DNA from: Ptychodera flava
Lineage: Eukaryota > Hemichordata > Enteropneusta > Ptychoderidae
Direction of reading: 5' to 3'
DNA: 64,000 nt
Assembly (NCBI RefSeq): GCF_041260155.1
Contig: NC_091931.1
Coordinates: 22,047,154-22,111,153 of the forward strand
Shown here: piece after piece, positions 24,480 through 36,354 of the stretch
Position numbering within the stretch: the stretch's first letter is position 1
How the letters are laid out: each line of letters starts with the position of its first letter
Made by a program: the position numbers and the translations under genes
Notes under the pieces: generated by a model
What the model saw: the letters and a program-made list of their open reading frames with translations, nothing else
Databases searched by the model: none
What the model was told of the DNA's origin: nothing

Positions 24480-25880
24480 TTTCTTTCAAAACCCTTCAGT
24501 GGCGTTGTACCGGTCGCAGGTCGTGCGTGGCTTTCAGGAGAGATTTTTTTGCATGTTTCTTCACGACCGGTCGACATTTTAACTAGCATTTCTTCTCCAT
24601 GAATGGTTGCTGGTCGCAGCTTTATATAAATATGGATATAAAGTTACATGATATAAAGCTGAATTTTCTTGTATTTCTCCACTGCTTCAGCAGCTACTAA
24701 TCGCCAGTTTCCTCTTCGCAATCCGCAATAGCGGATGTAGCGCACGAGTACAGCTGGCAATGTTTTATGGGTCGAAGGTTAGCCTGCAATGTGCAGATGG
24801 CCTAAAAGCATGGTTACCTATGTACAGCCTGATGAGTGATTCCTGGAGATTCCAACATCACCGACAAATTCATATTTTATTATTACTTTCTTGGAGGCCT
24901 TTTCATAATTTTGTTTACCATCTGATTTTTTAGACGTTTCATACTTCGACTAGGACAATTTGCGCATATTGTGTACTGTACGTATTATGCCTAAATCATC
25001 AAGTCATACAATACTTTCACAGTGTATGACCGTATCGACATTGAAAAAATGATTCGGGATAAAACAGAGTATTTTTTAAAAAGTTTTTCCTTCGCGCGAC
25101 CGGTCGTAGGGTCGTGGCGATAAATGTCGGGAGAAATGGAATATTTTTTCAAAGTTATTCCTTCACGACCGGTCTTGGGGTCGTGGCCATGGACATGGAG
25201 AGAAGATGAAGTATATTTTCGACGTTTTTCCTTCACGACCGGTCGTAGGGTAGTGGCGATCCATGTCGGGAGAAAATGAAGTATATTTTCAAAGTTTTTT
25301 CTTCAGAGCCGGTCGTGGGGTCGTGGCCATGCACATGGAGAGAATATGAAGTATATTTTCAAAGTTTTTCCTTCACGACCGGTCGTGGGGTCGTGGCCAT
25401 GGACACTGAGAGAAAATGAAGTATATTTTCGACGTTTTTCCTTCACGACCGGTCGTAGGGTAGTGGCGATCCATGTCGGGAGAAAATGAAGTATATTTTC
25501 AAAGTTTTTTCTTCAGAGCCGGTCGTGGGGTCGTGGCCATCATGCACATGGAGAGAAGATGAAGTATATTTTCAAAGTTTTTCATTCACGACCGGTCGTG
25601 GGGTCGTGGCCATGCATGTCGGGAGAAAATAAAGTATTTTTTCAAAGTTTTTCCTACAAGACCGGTCGTAGGGTCGTGGCGATGCATGCCGGGAGAAAAT
25701 AAAGTATTTTTCAAAGTTTTTCCTTCAAGACCGGTCGTGGGGTCGTGGCGATGCATGTCGGGAGAAAATAAAGCAGTATTTTCAAAGTTTTTCCTACAAG
25801 ACCGGTCGTGGCGATGCATGTCGGGAGAAAATAAAGCAGTTTTTCAGTTTTTCCTTCACGACCGGTCGTGGGGTCGTGAC
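24480..25880 (+). repeat. ~70-bp palindrome-core satellite, array 1
   Basis: About 12 good units between 25,090 and 25,880, with degenerate units back to about 24,480. Each has ACGACCGGTCGT or a variant, then GGGTCGTGG, a CATG word, GGGAGAAAAT and TTTTCAAAGTTTTTCC. Spacing is 70 bp. A three-unit (210-bp) higher-order period is visible: 25,221-25,330 recurs at 25,431-25,540. All short frames in it are repeat artefacts. Confidence 0.9.
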
Positions 25881-26645
25881 CATGCACATGCACATGAAGA
25901 GAGTGTACGTTGGCATACATCGTGTCAAAGAATGATAGTGTCCTTGTAGCGTTTCTATGACATCTACAGTACGAAACAGCCACAACACAACATTTATGTT
26001 AGTTGAATTTTTTTGTCAACAACAACATCACGACTAATAAACATAAACAACAATACAGACAACAACAACCAGATTTCTTGGTTTTATGGTTTTAACATTA
26101 AAATGAGAATAGGCAGAGGTCATAGCCTGCCTGCCAGTGTCGCTAGTCTCGTCTGATTAGCATGGCGACCAGCGCGGCCTCTTAGTTTATAGGGAAATCA
26201 GATCGTTAATTTTGACACCTACCATAGCGCAAGCATTTAAAGATTTAGAAAGTACCCATTTCGATAAAGCTTATATGGAATTACCTCTCTTTAATTCTGA
26301 GTTGTGCTATCTTTCTGGTTTTGTAGTAAATTGCCCAGAACCCGGCTGATGAATTTGTGTCACAGAGAGTGCTCAGTTTGACATTATTTATAAGATAACT
26401 GAAAGGAGACTGTGGAATAAATTCACTGAGTGTCATAGTTCAACATGTAATTTACGTATGTGGTGACTGTCATGTATTTTGAGCGCATCTTTTACGTTAT
26501 TTTTTCGACGGCAAACGTATTCCGAATCTCCAGGTACTGTGATCGGTTGATAGTGTCTATGCTAATGAGCGCTTGGCTGTCTGACTGTCTATGACTGGTA
26601 GTGCAGTTCTGCACGTTACAACTTTTTAATCGAGTGCTCAGTGGC
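25881..26645. other. No gene seen
   Basis: Unremarkable sequence between the satellite and the THAP relic. Confidence 0.4.
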
Positions 26646-26652
26646 ATGAAAA

Positions 26653-26925
26653 ATGATTAACTGTTGTGCAGTTAGGCGCAAAAATGACTCGAGGAAGAAC
26701 AAAAATGGTGTTAGTTTCTACCGTTTTCCCACAGAACAGCTTTTTCGAAGACTGTTGCTAAATAAAGTCGGGCGAGGTACTAGTAAAATGTTAAAAACTG
26801 TCAAAGATAGAAGTTATGTATACCTTCTAACTTTGACAGAGCATGCTCTGCACCTTCAAAGGATGATTGTTTTATAAGGGATTTCGGGACTCCAATATCA
26901 CTACAAGACGACACTACACAATGTG
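26653..26925 (+). pseudogene. THAP-domain relic of a DNA transposon
   Basis: Begins MINCCAVRRKNDSRKNKNG then VSFYRFPTE, the C-x-x-x-x and F-x-x-F-P signature of a THAP zinc finger. After about 26,750 the frame degrades, and in another frame CSAPSKDDCFIRDFGT takes the place of the usual C-S-x-H-F-x-x-D-x-F block, with Pro for the zinc-binding His. No DDE core follows. Confidence 0.6.
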
Positions 26926-27076
26926 GTTTGTATCTTGACATAGCCAAAAATCACTGGTTTGGCGGATGGGCGATCTCGGGACTCTTTTAATATCCGAAGA
27001 CGAAACTACACGACACACGTCAGCGAAATCACCGATATTAACCAGATAAAAGATCGGCGATTTAGGACTTAAACTA

Positions 27077-27705
27077 TTATACTGGACGATACTTTGTAAA
27101 ATCGTGGGTAAATATCCTATTATCGGAGATTTCACCACCCAACAGATCTGACCACCCGACTACCTCTGTCCGACTCTTAGTTCAATAATAGCATCCATGG
27201 TCGGTAGTCAAGAATCCTGCATGTTTTACAATATTAGATTTATTCATGCACGAAATACATTTTTTTACATTTAATGCATTTTTTTTCATTAAATGTCCAC
27301 ACGAAACTTTCATTCACATTACTATTGGGACTTCGTCAACAGGGTCGATCGGATATCATCGGGAGTTTGGGAGGGCCTTGCACGAAATACATTTTTTACA
27401 TGTAATACATTTTACTTGATGATCGGGACTTGGACAGAGGACCGATTGGACATCATCAGAAGTTTTTGCTGGTCTTGCGCGAAATACATTCTTTAGGCCT
27501 ACAACAATAGATTATACTAGATTTTTCAAATTGCGGGTAAATATATATCGGAGTATTCCTCACTGTATAGATCTGAGCAAGCCCGATTTCCTGTGTTCGA
27601 CCCTAACTTCGAAATAGACGATATTATAGATTTGTCAAATCGCGGATAAATATTTTCCGATATATCAGAGATTTCGCAACCGTAGAGATCTGGCCAAGCT
27701 CGATT
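27077..27705. repeat. Three diverged ~100-bp direct repeats
   Basis: Units near 27,090, 27,520 and 27,630 share GCGGGTAAATAT, a CGGAGATTTC-like word and AGATCTGRSCAAGC. They precede the Penelope-like tail and may be its degenerate coding or repeat part. Confidence 0.5.
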
Positions 27706-27960
27706 TACATGGTAACACACGCAATCAGTCAATCATTCCGTATCATTCACTAACCAAAAATTAATTTTAAGCTACTGATGAAGAAAACTTTTTTCGAAAT
27801 GTAGCGTTGAAGGATCGCAGGGTCATCAATCCAGTTCGGGGTCTTGTACAAGCACAGTGGCTCCCTCCACGGAATCATATATCTACAAAACGCAAACAAC
27901 CAAGATATGTGTGGAGATGCTTTCCCATTATTACATATCTTAGTTCAAATTGGTATGGTT
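27700..27960 (+). mobile_element. Penelope-like 3' tail, second copy
   Basis: Shares with 7,590-7,920 the ordered words GGTAACAC, CAATCAGT, CTGATGAAGA, AAGGATCGC, CAAACAAC and AAGATATG. It contains the hammerhead-like core below. Confidence 0.55.
27771..27805 (+). ncRNA. Hammerhead-like ribozyme core (relic)
   Basis: GCTA-CTGATGA, a short A-run/T-run hairpin (AAAACTTTT), CGAAA, then TAGC. The CTGATGA...GAAA boxes around a small helix, closed by GCTA/TAGC, match the hammerhead conserved core. Penelope-like elements are known to carry such motifs. A clear cleavage-site strand was not identified, so activity is doubtful. Confidence 0.4.
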
Positions 27961-28825
27961 TGATTTCAGTCGGGGGAAAGTAATAATCGATGTCAGAAAT
28001 ATCGCTGTCCGTCATACGAACGCTCTGAACTGTTCACGCATATTGACAGTACTCCTCTCCTTGACAGCTCCAATCGTCTGTATCGCCGATGACGTCAATC
28101 ACGCTGCTACCATGAGCCCTTTCGCTTCCATTAGATTCCGAGCATAAATGTCGTCTACTTCAACTTCTCTTTTTTCATCGCGCCATAGTCGTCAGCGCGT
28201 GCAAGTATGTAGCAACTTTGAGCTGCATTTTATTCAAGGGTTTTATCAGAAGGGATAAATGATGAAATTGGCTGGACTAAGGTTTCACTTTTAATTATGG
28301 GGGCAGTTTGGCACATGCCATTATCATGTAAGTATGGCAATTATCAACTGTACTGGCAGCCCTAAAGAAACCCTAAATTGCTGAAGCTTACAGCTTATAT
28401 TTACTTCAATATATTCAAGATTATGCTTACTTCAGTATATTTAAGATTATGAACCTGCATGAATTTTGCAAGAGTGCACACTGCTGAATGCCAGTATTCA
28501 CATGCGATATGTTACCTTCGTCTTCGATCATGCGACCACAGACGGAAGAGGGACCAAATATAAAATATTGTCTTTATTAATTCCATGCAATATAAACATA
28601 AAATAAACATAAACGCAAATACTTTATAAACAACGGACACCTTTACTTTGGTAATGGTAGATTGTGTCCCTGTTTTTGATGTACAAAGCCGCATGCCATG
28701 ATGGTGTATATGTGTGTCCGTTGCAATAGTTGCCGACTATTATACGTACTTCGATGGACATCAAAACGTGTTCAAACGCACTTGACATTATGAATATTAC
28801 GAACTAAGGCCCACAAGAGCTAGAA
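27961..28825. other. No gene seen
   Basis: Mixed-composition DNA with no supported exon. Confidence 0.4.
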
Positions 28826-28829
28826 AATA

Positions 28830-29150
28830 GACCTTTTCCCGGTTATCCCACAATGCATTGCAGTGACTTTATCAAACACCGTATATATGCTCAAAACAGC
28901 GAAAACATGCTGATTTGTTTTGTACAACGGATCGTTATAGAAGAATGACACAAATTTGCAATACCAAATAATGCCCCGTGTATAATCTAACCATCAGCGA
29001 CGAAAATATAGGTCAGGGTGTAATCTGCCATAGAGTTCTATGAGTAACGTACCCTGCGTGTACCCTATGGCTAAAAAGTTCTATGCGTAACGTACGCTTT
29101 GTATACCCTGGCGCGCACTGCATCATGGAACCGGTAAAAGAACTATATCG
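28830..29150. mobile_element. Probable MITE (CCCGGTTATCCCACAATG end)
   Basis: The left end AGACCTTTTCCCGGTT...ATGCATTGCAGTG and the right end CACTGCATCATGGAACCGG are imperfect inverted copies. Inside, a ~32-bp GTTCTATGMGTAACGTAC unit is duplicated at about 29,034 and 29,080. Confidence 0.5.
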
Positions 29151-29482
29151 TACATATACTCTGTTCTGCCATATGTAATCAAATGTGAGCAAAGTGTCAT
29201 TGGCACTTTTTCTTTCAGGGAGCGTTGCTATAGTTTGCTACTATACGACTTCTTTCCAGTTGTTTCTTTTGTTCTATAATATCAACCATGGTGTCTCATA
29301 TTCTGGAAATCTCTTCACTCTAATTTTGCTCTTTTAGAGGTCCACCATGATGGTTAAAGGGTTGAAACTAATGTTGTAGTACCCTAAATGAATTTTAGAC
29401 CAAAATTTCATGTATTGGTATGTCTACTTTATTCTTTTGCATTATATGTCGACCAATAGAATCTGGGAATTTCTGTCTTTAG

Positions 29483-29721
29483 AGGGAGGCAGTCGTCGGA
29501 TGCGCGTGTGCGACTTTCTTGTTCACAAACAAGGTATTTCATGTATGACATCTAGATGCATCAAGTCAACATAGCTGCAACATTTAAATTTTACGAAATT
29601 CATTGTTAACATATTTCAACATTCATCATTCGCAAGCGTAATGTAGATACAGTGTTTACATCGGTGGTAGGGGTCCCTCAGCCTGGCAACCTTTTAGTAG
29701 AGTTCCGACGACTGCCTCCCT
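29483..29721. mobile_element. 239-bp MITE with 18-bp perfect TIRs
   Basis: AGGGAGGCAGTCGTCGGA (29483-29500) is the exact reverse complement of 29704-29721. Flanks are TTTAG and TTAATA, so a TTA/TTAA-type target is possible but not proven. No coding content. Confidence 0.75.
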
Positions 29722-30074
29722 TTAATATACCGAATAAAAATCATGAAAACATGTCAAAAGATCCAGCTGTTGTCCCTTCCACATGAAGCTGTACCCACAA
29801 ATTGGAAAAGCAGGCTTCTATATACGCAAAGCATGATGGATGGTAACATTCTGGTTACCTGCTAAAGGTTTTGATTTTTTTTTTTTGTATTTTATGAATT
29901 TTTTTATTGAGGTCTTCAATAATGCTTACAACACTTGTAGAAATGTGAGTACAGTTCTATCAAATCATGAAGGTAGGAGAAAATCACCTCCATGATCAAA
30001 CCTTATACAGTAAAATCAAACATACCAATAAGTCCTTTTATATGAGAGTCTCAGAGATACAATATCATTAAATT

Positions 30075-31008
30075 CTAGAATGGATTATTCATACCATGTG
30101 AAGTAGGAATAAGTGTTTTCAGAACACCTCCCCATTTTTTGTTGTGAGAGCTTAATTTGTTCTTTTTTATTGCCAAATAGTATTCTACCTTCTGAATAGT
30201 TTGTAAATATTTTTTGAAAACCAAAAGGTCAGGTTTTTTATTGTCAAATTTGGCCAGATAGATGTGTCTTTTGGCAACCAATATCAAAAAGTTGATCAAT
30301 ATAGAGTATTTCACATCACCAATTATAATTTGACTAGCTTCTGGTAACATGTTTAGTCCTGCTTTACTACCCCACAGTCTTAGAAAACCATCCCAAAACT
30401 CAGCTACATATCTACAGTTGTAGAAAAGGTGTAACAGTGTTTCATCTTCTTCTTTACAGAATGTACATTTGCTAGATACAACTCGGGGTGGTTTCATTTT
30501 ACATAGTGAATAATTTGTAGGCAGAATGTTGTGCAGAATCTTAAATTGAAATTCTCTAAGTTTTGTGTCAATTGTTACCCTAAAAGGAAGAGCATAGAGT
30601 GTAGACCAACAATTAATGTGTTTGTTAAATATAAAATTGAAATAAAATTCTGATTTTGGGCTAATAAAGTACTGATTTACAATATGCTTTGTAACAATTT
30701 TTGTTGTACAGCAGTTAACTTCTATGGAGAGATTGTCGAAACTAATTTTTGTTTGCAGTTCTGGAACAGAGAAATTTCTAATATACTCTATGTCTTCATT
30801 TAGCTGGAATGGCCGTCATCAAACCAAACCATTTCAAAATAGATGATTGTGGGACTCCCTTTTCTCTCACCTCATTCCAGTCCAGAAATTTACCATTGTT
30901 TTTGAAAAGTTGACCAACATAAATAAAACCACAATTATAGAATTCTGGGAAATAAACTGATTTCCCTCCAAAGAGAATGTTCTTGTTGTTCCATATGACT
31001 TGGCTCAA
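30075..31008 (-). pseudogene. LINE ORF2, C-terminal part with zinc knuckle
   Basis: Two further frames (31008-30796 and up to 30075) continue ORF2. The last carries CTFCKEEDETLLHLFYNC, the C-x2-C...H-x4-C knuckle (zf-RVT) at L1-clade ORF2 ends. At least two frame breaks separate these pieces from the RT. Confidence 0.8.
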
Positions 31009-31153
31009 CTTTCATCTTCATTTGTTTCATTCTTGTTACCATTGTAGTCAGACCACACAGAAAGCATAGTGTAAAAGAAACCAGAGATTTTGACATGTAG
31101 CTTTTTAAGGTCAAAATTACATTTTAAAAGTAAATCAATGTTACCAAGATTTC

Positions 31154-32366
31154 CTATTTTTTAAAAAAAATTTTCCATGGATGGTTCACATTTTCATCAC
31201 ACAAGCGTCTAACCCAATTTAGTTTTTGAACTTTATAAATAGCTTTAAGGTCTGGCATGGATAGACCACCCTTTTCAATCTCTCCAATAACAGTTTGTCT
31301 ACAAATTTTATCGGGACCTTTCCATAAAAACTTGTACAAAAGTTTGTTGACTTCTTTTAATCTATTATAAGGAACATCAATCACATTCATTATGTACTGA
31401 AATCTCGATATACCAATAGATTTTATTATTTGGATTTTTCCTAAAAGGGAGAGATTTCTGCTCCCCCAAAATTTAAGACTTTCTCTGAGTTTTTCCAAGG
31501 GACCAGCTATGTTGAGTTCAAGTGCATTAGCTTTGTCATAAGAAACATAAATACCAACTATTTTTATTGGTTCTTTTGGCCATTTGACTGGAAGTGGAGT
31601 ATCTTTACAATTTTTATTTTTACCTAACCACATGGCTTCACATTTACCTGGATTCACTGTCAGACCAGAAACAATTTTAAAATTTTTGAGTAAAATCAAC
31701 AAATTTTTTGCTGATGTCACATCGGCAAGAAAGCATGTCAAATCATCTGCAAAGGAGGAGTTTTTGATTTCAACCTCATCTACTGTTATGCCTTTAATAT
31801 TTTGTTCAAAACGTAATGTTATAAGAAATATTTCTAATGCAAGAACAAAAAGTAAAGGAGAAATGCAGTCACCCTGTCTAACACCACGATACAATTTAAA
31901 GTACCCAGCAGATCTCCCTTTATTCATTACACAACTTTCAGTATTTTTATACAAAGATTCCACCCATTGAATAAAATTTGGCCCAAAATTAAAAGCTTTC
32001 AAGGTCTTAATTAAGTAAGGCCATTCCAAGCAATCAAATGCTTTTTGGAAATCTATTGTTAATAAGATACCTGGCATATTTTGTTCCTCAGTGTAGTTCA
32101 TAATTTCATCAATCAATCTAATGACGTCACCTATGTATCTATTTTTTACAAAAGCTGTTTGTGTCTCATGGATTAGATCTGGGAGAACCTTTTCTAACCT
32201 CTTAGCCAAGCATTTTGTTGCTATTTTAAAGTCAACATTTAGTAAAGTTATGGGTCTCCAATTCTTTAGAAATCTTCTGTCTTTTCCTTTCTTTTCTATT
32301 ATGGTAATAACTCCTTGCTTTTGAGTAGGGGAAAATTCACCTTTTTGAAATGCAGTGTTTATTGAA
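31154..32366 (-). pseudogene. LINE ORF2, reverse transcriptase half
   Basis: Contains QGVITIIEKKGKDRR and NWRPITLLNVDFKI, LTIDFQKAFDCLEW (first catalytic Asp), GVRQGDCISPLLF and SFADDLTCF (FADD box), then the thumb (WGSRNLSLLGKIQIIKS). This is the L1/Tx1 pattern rather than the CR1/Jockey pattern. The frame ends in an A/T homopolymer near 31,155. Confidence 0.92.
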
Positions 32367-33875
32367 AGAATCAAAATGACTTTTAACGAGATGCCAAAAT
32401 TGTTTATAGAAATCACTTGTCAAACCATCATTTCCTGGTGTTTTATGAGAGGGGAGCATTTTCAAAGCAAAGTGAGCCTCGTTTTCATTTATTAATCCTT
32501 CACACAGCATGGCTTTATCTTCATCAAGTTTGGGAATGTTTTGATTGTCTAGGAAAACTGTTTCACTTTGATTAAAATCAGGATTGTTATTGTTTGAAAT
32601 TCTTGAATTATAGAGATGTTGATAATATTCTTTTATTTCAAGGTTTATTTTGTTCTGGCCAACTATCTCAGAATAATCTTCCCTGAGTAATTTATTAATT
32701 TGACTTCTTTTTTGGTTACACTTTTCCAATTGCAAGAAATATTTTGAATTTTTTTCTCCATATTCCAGCCAATTACATCTTGATCTAACAATTAAACCCT
32801 CTAATTTATAATCATATTCTTCCTGTAACTCACTTTTAGTAGATTGTAATTCCTTAATAGTATTCTCTGATGGATTATTACTGATTTCTTTTTCTAAAGA
32901 ATTTAGTTTTTCTTCAAGTCTAGAAATATTGTTTCTGCGTGCTTTGGCTTTTGTTTTGCTATATTTTATAGTTTCTTGTTTGATTCTATATTTTAACCAA
33001 TCCCATTTTACACCTGCATCAGTAATATCACCTCCCTCCAGGACCCACTGTTCAAAATTATCTTCAATTAAATCAATATAGGCCTGATCATTTAGTAAGC
33101 TGTCATTGAATTTCCAATAGGATGGACCTCTTTTAATTTCATTCCATGAAAGTTGTAGTGAAATAGCAGAGTGATCTGTTAGACAACATGATTCAATAGA
33201 GGCATCTTGTATATCTGCTTGAAGACTATCACTAGTTAGAAAGTAGTCCAGACGGCTCTGGATAAGTGTTGGTCTGAAGCGTCTCCATGTAAATGCTTTT
33301 CTGTCAGGATTACGTATTCTCCAAATATCTGTTAAATCAAAAGTTGACATGATTTCTTTTAGAAGTTTGTTTGCACGGTCCCATGGAAAAGGGTTTCCCC
33401 CACTTCTATCTAGGTTTGTATCAAGCACAATATTGTGATCACCTCCCCAAACTATATCAACATCTGGATCTGAAATGCACTCTTTCAAATTATGCAATAT
33501 TTTCCTCAAAAATAACATATGATTAGGTTGGTCATTGGGTGCGTATGAATTTACAAGTATAAAATGTCTTTCAGATATATTGATATCCATGATTAGAAAA
33601 CGTCCACTTGGGTCAATGGTAGTTTTGTTCACAACATGATCAATACCTTTGATAATTGTCAATACTCCTCTACTGTTATGGGACCCATGTGCAAAGTACA
33701 TATGCCCTTTAAACTGTGATTTCCAGTAGGTGGTTGTTTTGTCAACAGAGTGAGTTTCTTGCAGCATTATAATGTTAGATTTTCTTTCATTCAACCATTT
33801 AAACACTTTTTTCCTCTTCTTAAAGTCTCCAAGACCCCTCACATTTAAACTAGTTATTTTGATGTTTGAATTCAT
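32366..33875 (-). pseudogene. LINE ORF2, endonuclease half
   Basis: Starts MNSNIKITSLNVRGLG and has the AP-endonuclease (APE) motifs in order: LNVRG, QETH, NSYAPND, WGGDHN, RLDYFL and LTDHSAI. The usual G-G-D-F-N is G-G-D-H-N here. A Lys/Glu-rich linker follows to about residue 400. A single frame break near 32,366 leads into the RT frame. This domain nicks target DNA for primed reverse transcription. Confidence 0.9.
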
Positions 33876-34202
33876 TGTGATAAAAAATACATGCTTTGAT
33901 TGTTGACCTCTTTTTCAAATAGAGAACAAAATTACAGAACAAAAAGGCGCTGGCAGAATTTACCAGCAAAGGCGCTCTCACAGAAACAAACAATGGCGCC
34001 TCACTCAAAGTAAACATTTCCAAACACACTAAACACGTGCCATCACGAGGCGGCTGGCTCCGCAGTGCAAAATACTTTTATGAGTTGGACCCTACATCTC
34101 GCCAGAAGGCTGATGTTACAGGGTTAATGCAAACTCAAGCAGTATGATACCTGGCAAAACTTGAAACAGTGAAATGACTGAATGTTATTTTGTTCTAAAT
34201 GT

Positions 34203-35062
34203 TCAATTGTCTAGTTCAGGTGGTCTATATAGCGCTCCATCGATGTACAGATTGCCATTTCTGAATCTTGGTTTCTTACCCTCATTCCACGCCTTTTCCA
34301 TGACAGGATGCAAGTTGCGCTTCTTGATTAAATCGGCAGGACATAGGTCTTCCTTCACATAAATCCCCGAGGTACCCAATGCGTTCTTTGCCTTGCGTAG
34401 AATTTCCATTCGTTTTGGACGGTACAGGATTTTGGCTATAATTGTACGTGGCGTCCCTTGTCTGGGTTTTCTTGTCTGAGGCACACGATGGGCATTTTCA
34501 ATGCAGGACTGGTCAATGTCGAATTTTTGCTGAAGTAGTTCGCCGATAACTTCTAACGTTGTTTCTCCGGGGTTTTCTTGTATGCCGTAGAATCTCAGGT
34601 TGAAACCATGGGAGTATCGTTTCAGTTTTATAGTTTCTTCCGTTGCCTGCTCCAGTTCAGTTTTCAACTTGTTAACCTCCTGCTGAAGATGCTTTACATC
34701 GGACTTGTTTCTTCGGCCATCGTGGTGGCGTAGTCACACGCTTTCTCGAAGTCTGTTTGTTGTTCAAATATGTTTGTAACTTTTTCTTTCAATTCTCTAA
34801 TATCGTTGAAAGTTTTCTCTTCGATGGCCGTAAATCTCCGGTTTAGGTCACACAGTTGCTTGTATACCATGCCCATCGTGATATTCTGATCGGTATTGTC
34901 CTGTTCGGATTCGCTTGCGCTGCTCTTCTCACTCGCGCGCCCATCATCCGTATGCTTGTCACGTGGTGAAGGGTTTGTAAAGTCCGTGAGCTTCTTCTGG
35001 TCCCGTTTTGATTTTAGTAGTTTTTTCTTTGTAGCCGCCTTCCTCTCGTCTGACTTCATCAT
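34203..35062 (-). pseudogene. LINE ORF1 (L1 ORF1p-like)
   Basis: Starts MMKSDERKAATKKKLLKSKR, followed by an acidic/Ser-rich stretch and a coiled coil (residues ~65-115). One frame break near 34,710 separates it from the second half (34667-34203). That half reads NLRFYGIQENPGETTLEVIG, an RRM-like core, and AKNALGTSGIYVKEDL, the C-terminal domain of L1 ORF1 (Transposase_22). ORF1p coats the LINE RNA. It lies about 330 bp upstream of ORF2, the usual order. Confidence 0.85.
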
Positions 35063-35226
35063 TTTCTCGTCTGTTGTGTCACTGACTTCTTAGAAACAGT
35101 ATATAGAGGAGATATGCGACTAGATCTGTATGGTACCGCCGAAATTTGCAAGTTTTTTGGGAGCCAACCCGCCACAGCTTTCACTTAATCCGCCATAATC
35201 ACGTGACCACCTAAAGGTTTTGATTT

Positions 35227-36350
35227 ACTGTTGTTCTCTCTTTGATATGTGATTGATATCAACTTATGTACAATGGTTCTGGGCATCTGGTTATGCATAA
35301 ATAGAGTGAAATACATTTAAAGCCAATTCAAAATACTGTATTCCCACCTTAACCCATGTTGAAATTCCTAAACCACAACTTGCATGTCAACAATGTCACC
35401 TAAACAGAACGTTTAAAATAAAACTTCACAAATAAGCCCTACGTCTGAGGCATTCAGTCAGTGTACACTGTACGATAGCTTGCCATAGGCCACAAGCTTT
35501 TCATGTGTACCATTCAGTCCTTAAACCATGACTAAAATGTTTGAGCCACAAAAATAAAAACATTTCCATGTAGAAGAAAGCATATGGTAGCATAGTGACA
35601 GTGTACATACGATTATTATGGTATTTAAAGGCCCTGGTGTCTTGTCATATAATTGTGATTGAGCAGGCTGAATGGCATCTCGAGCATAAGAACTTGCCTG
35701 GGAATATGGCTCTACAAACTGCTAATGACAGGTAGTGTCGAACATCTACGATCAGAACTGCCCAAAACATGTTTATTTTTACTTTGCGTGCATCCCTAAT
35801 AAATATGCGGCAATACAAGGGAGGGGACTTGAAAATTTTTATCATATAGACGGGGGAACTTGAAATTTTTTTAGGGTATTGAGGCGGATAAAAAAAAATA
35901 AGATTTCAATCGCGATTTATCCAGCCCCCTCCCTAAGTTATTTGTGAACGCAGCCTTGGATATCATTCCAACAGACAGACAAGACATCGGATCAGACAAT
36001 CGCCCAGGGTTGTGAAAGTTCAAGAGAGTTGCGAGCTGAAAAAAAATTTCAAAGTCGCCTGGCACATGGCATCGCATATATCATTCTAAAAATACAGTCA
36101 TTACGTGTGATAAGACAAAACTTCTATGTACACCGAGTGGCAGATGAAGAATACGAAATTCCTCCGATATTTTGAGATATTGTCCGTTCATTTTTCTCAC
36201 AAAATTGACCTGATCATGTAATTAACCCGCGGTACCTGGATTAACCTGAATCTGGTATCCATTGGGAGAACGCAGGGAGGGCTTGTTTACGTTGCGTAAA
36301 ACTTACAAACGTATAGTCTTTTAAACTCAGACGCTTGATGTCCTCCCTTA
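35227..36350. repeat. Dispersed G-rich repeat in gene-free DNA
   Basis: 35,690-35,735 resembles 9,355-9,400. 35,815-35,960 has GGGGGACTTGAAATTTTT-like runs and a TTTGTGAACGCAGCC end also found at 41,845. No gene is seen. Confidence 0.5.
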
Positions 36351-36354
36351 AGGT

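Larger units (their letters stand above)
29862..35226 (-). mobile_element. Near full-length L1/Tx1-type LINE with 16-bp TSDs
   Basis: Both ends carry CTAAAGGTTTTGATTT (29862-29877 and 35211-35226), an exact 16-bp target-site duplication. A T-rich tract at 29,873-29,910 is the poly(A) tail of a minus-strand insertion. ORF1 lies at 35,062-34,203 and ORF2 at 33,875-30,075. Size is about 5.33 kb, close to a full unit. ORF1 has one frame break and ORF2 at least three, so this copy cannot move itself. The exact TSD suggests modest age. Confidence 0.92.

Noticed and set aside
31584-32324. Plus-strand frames inside the LINE
   Set aside because: Antisense shadows of the ORF2 reverse transcriptase.
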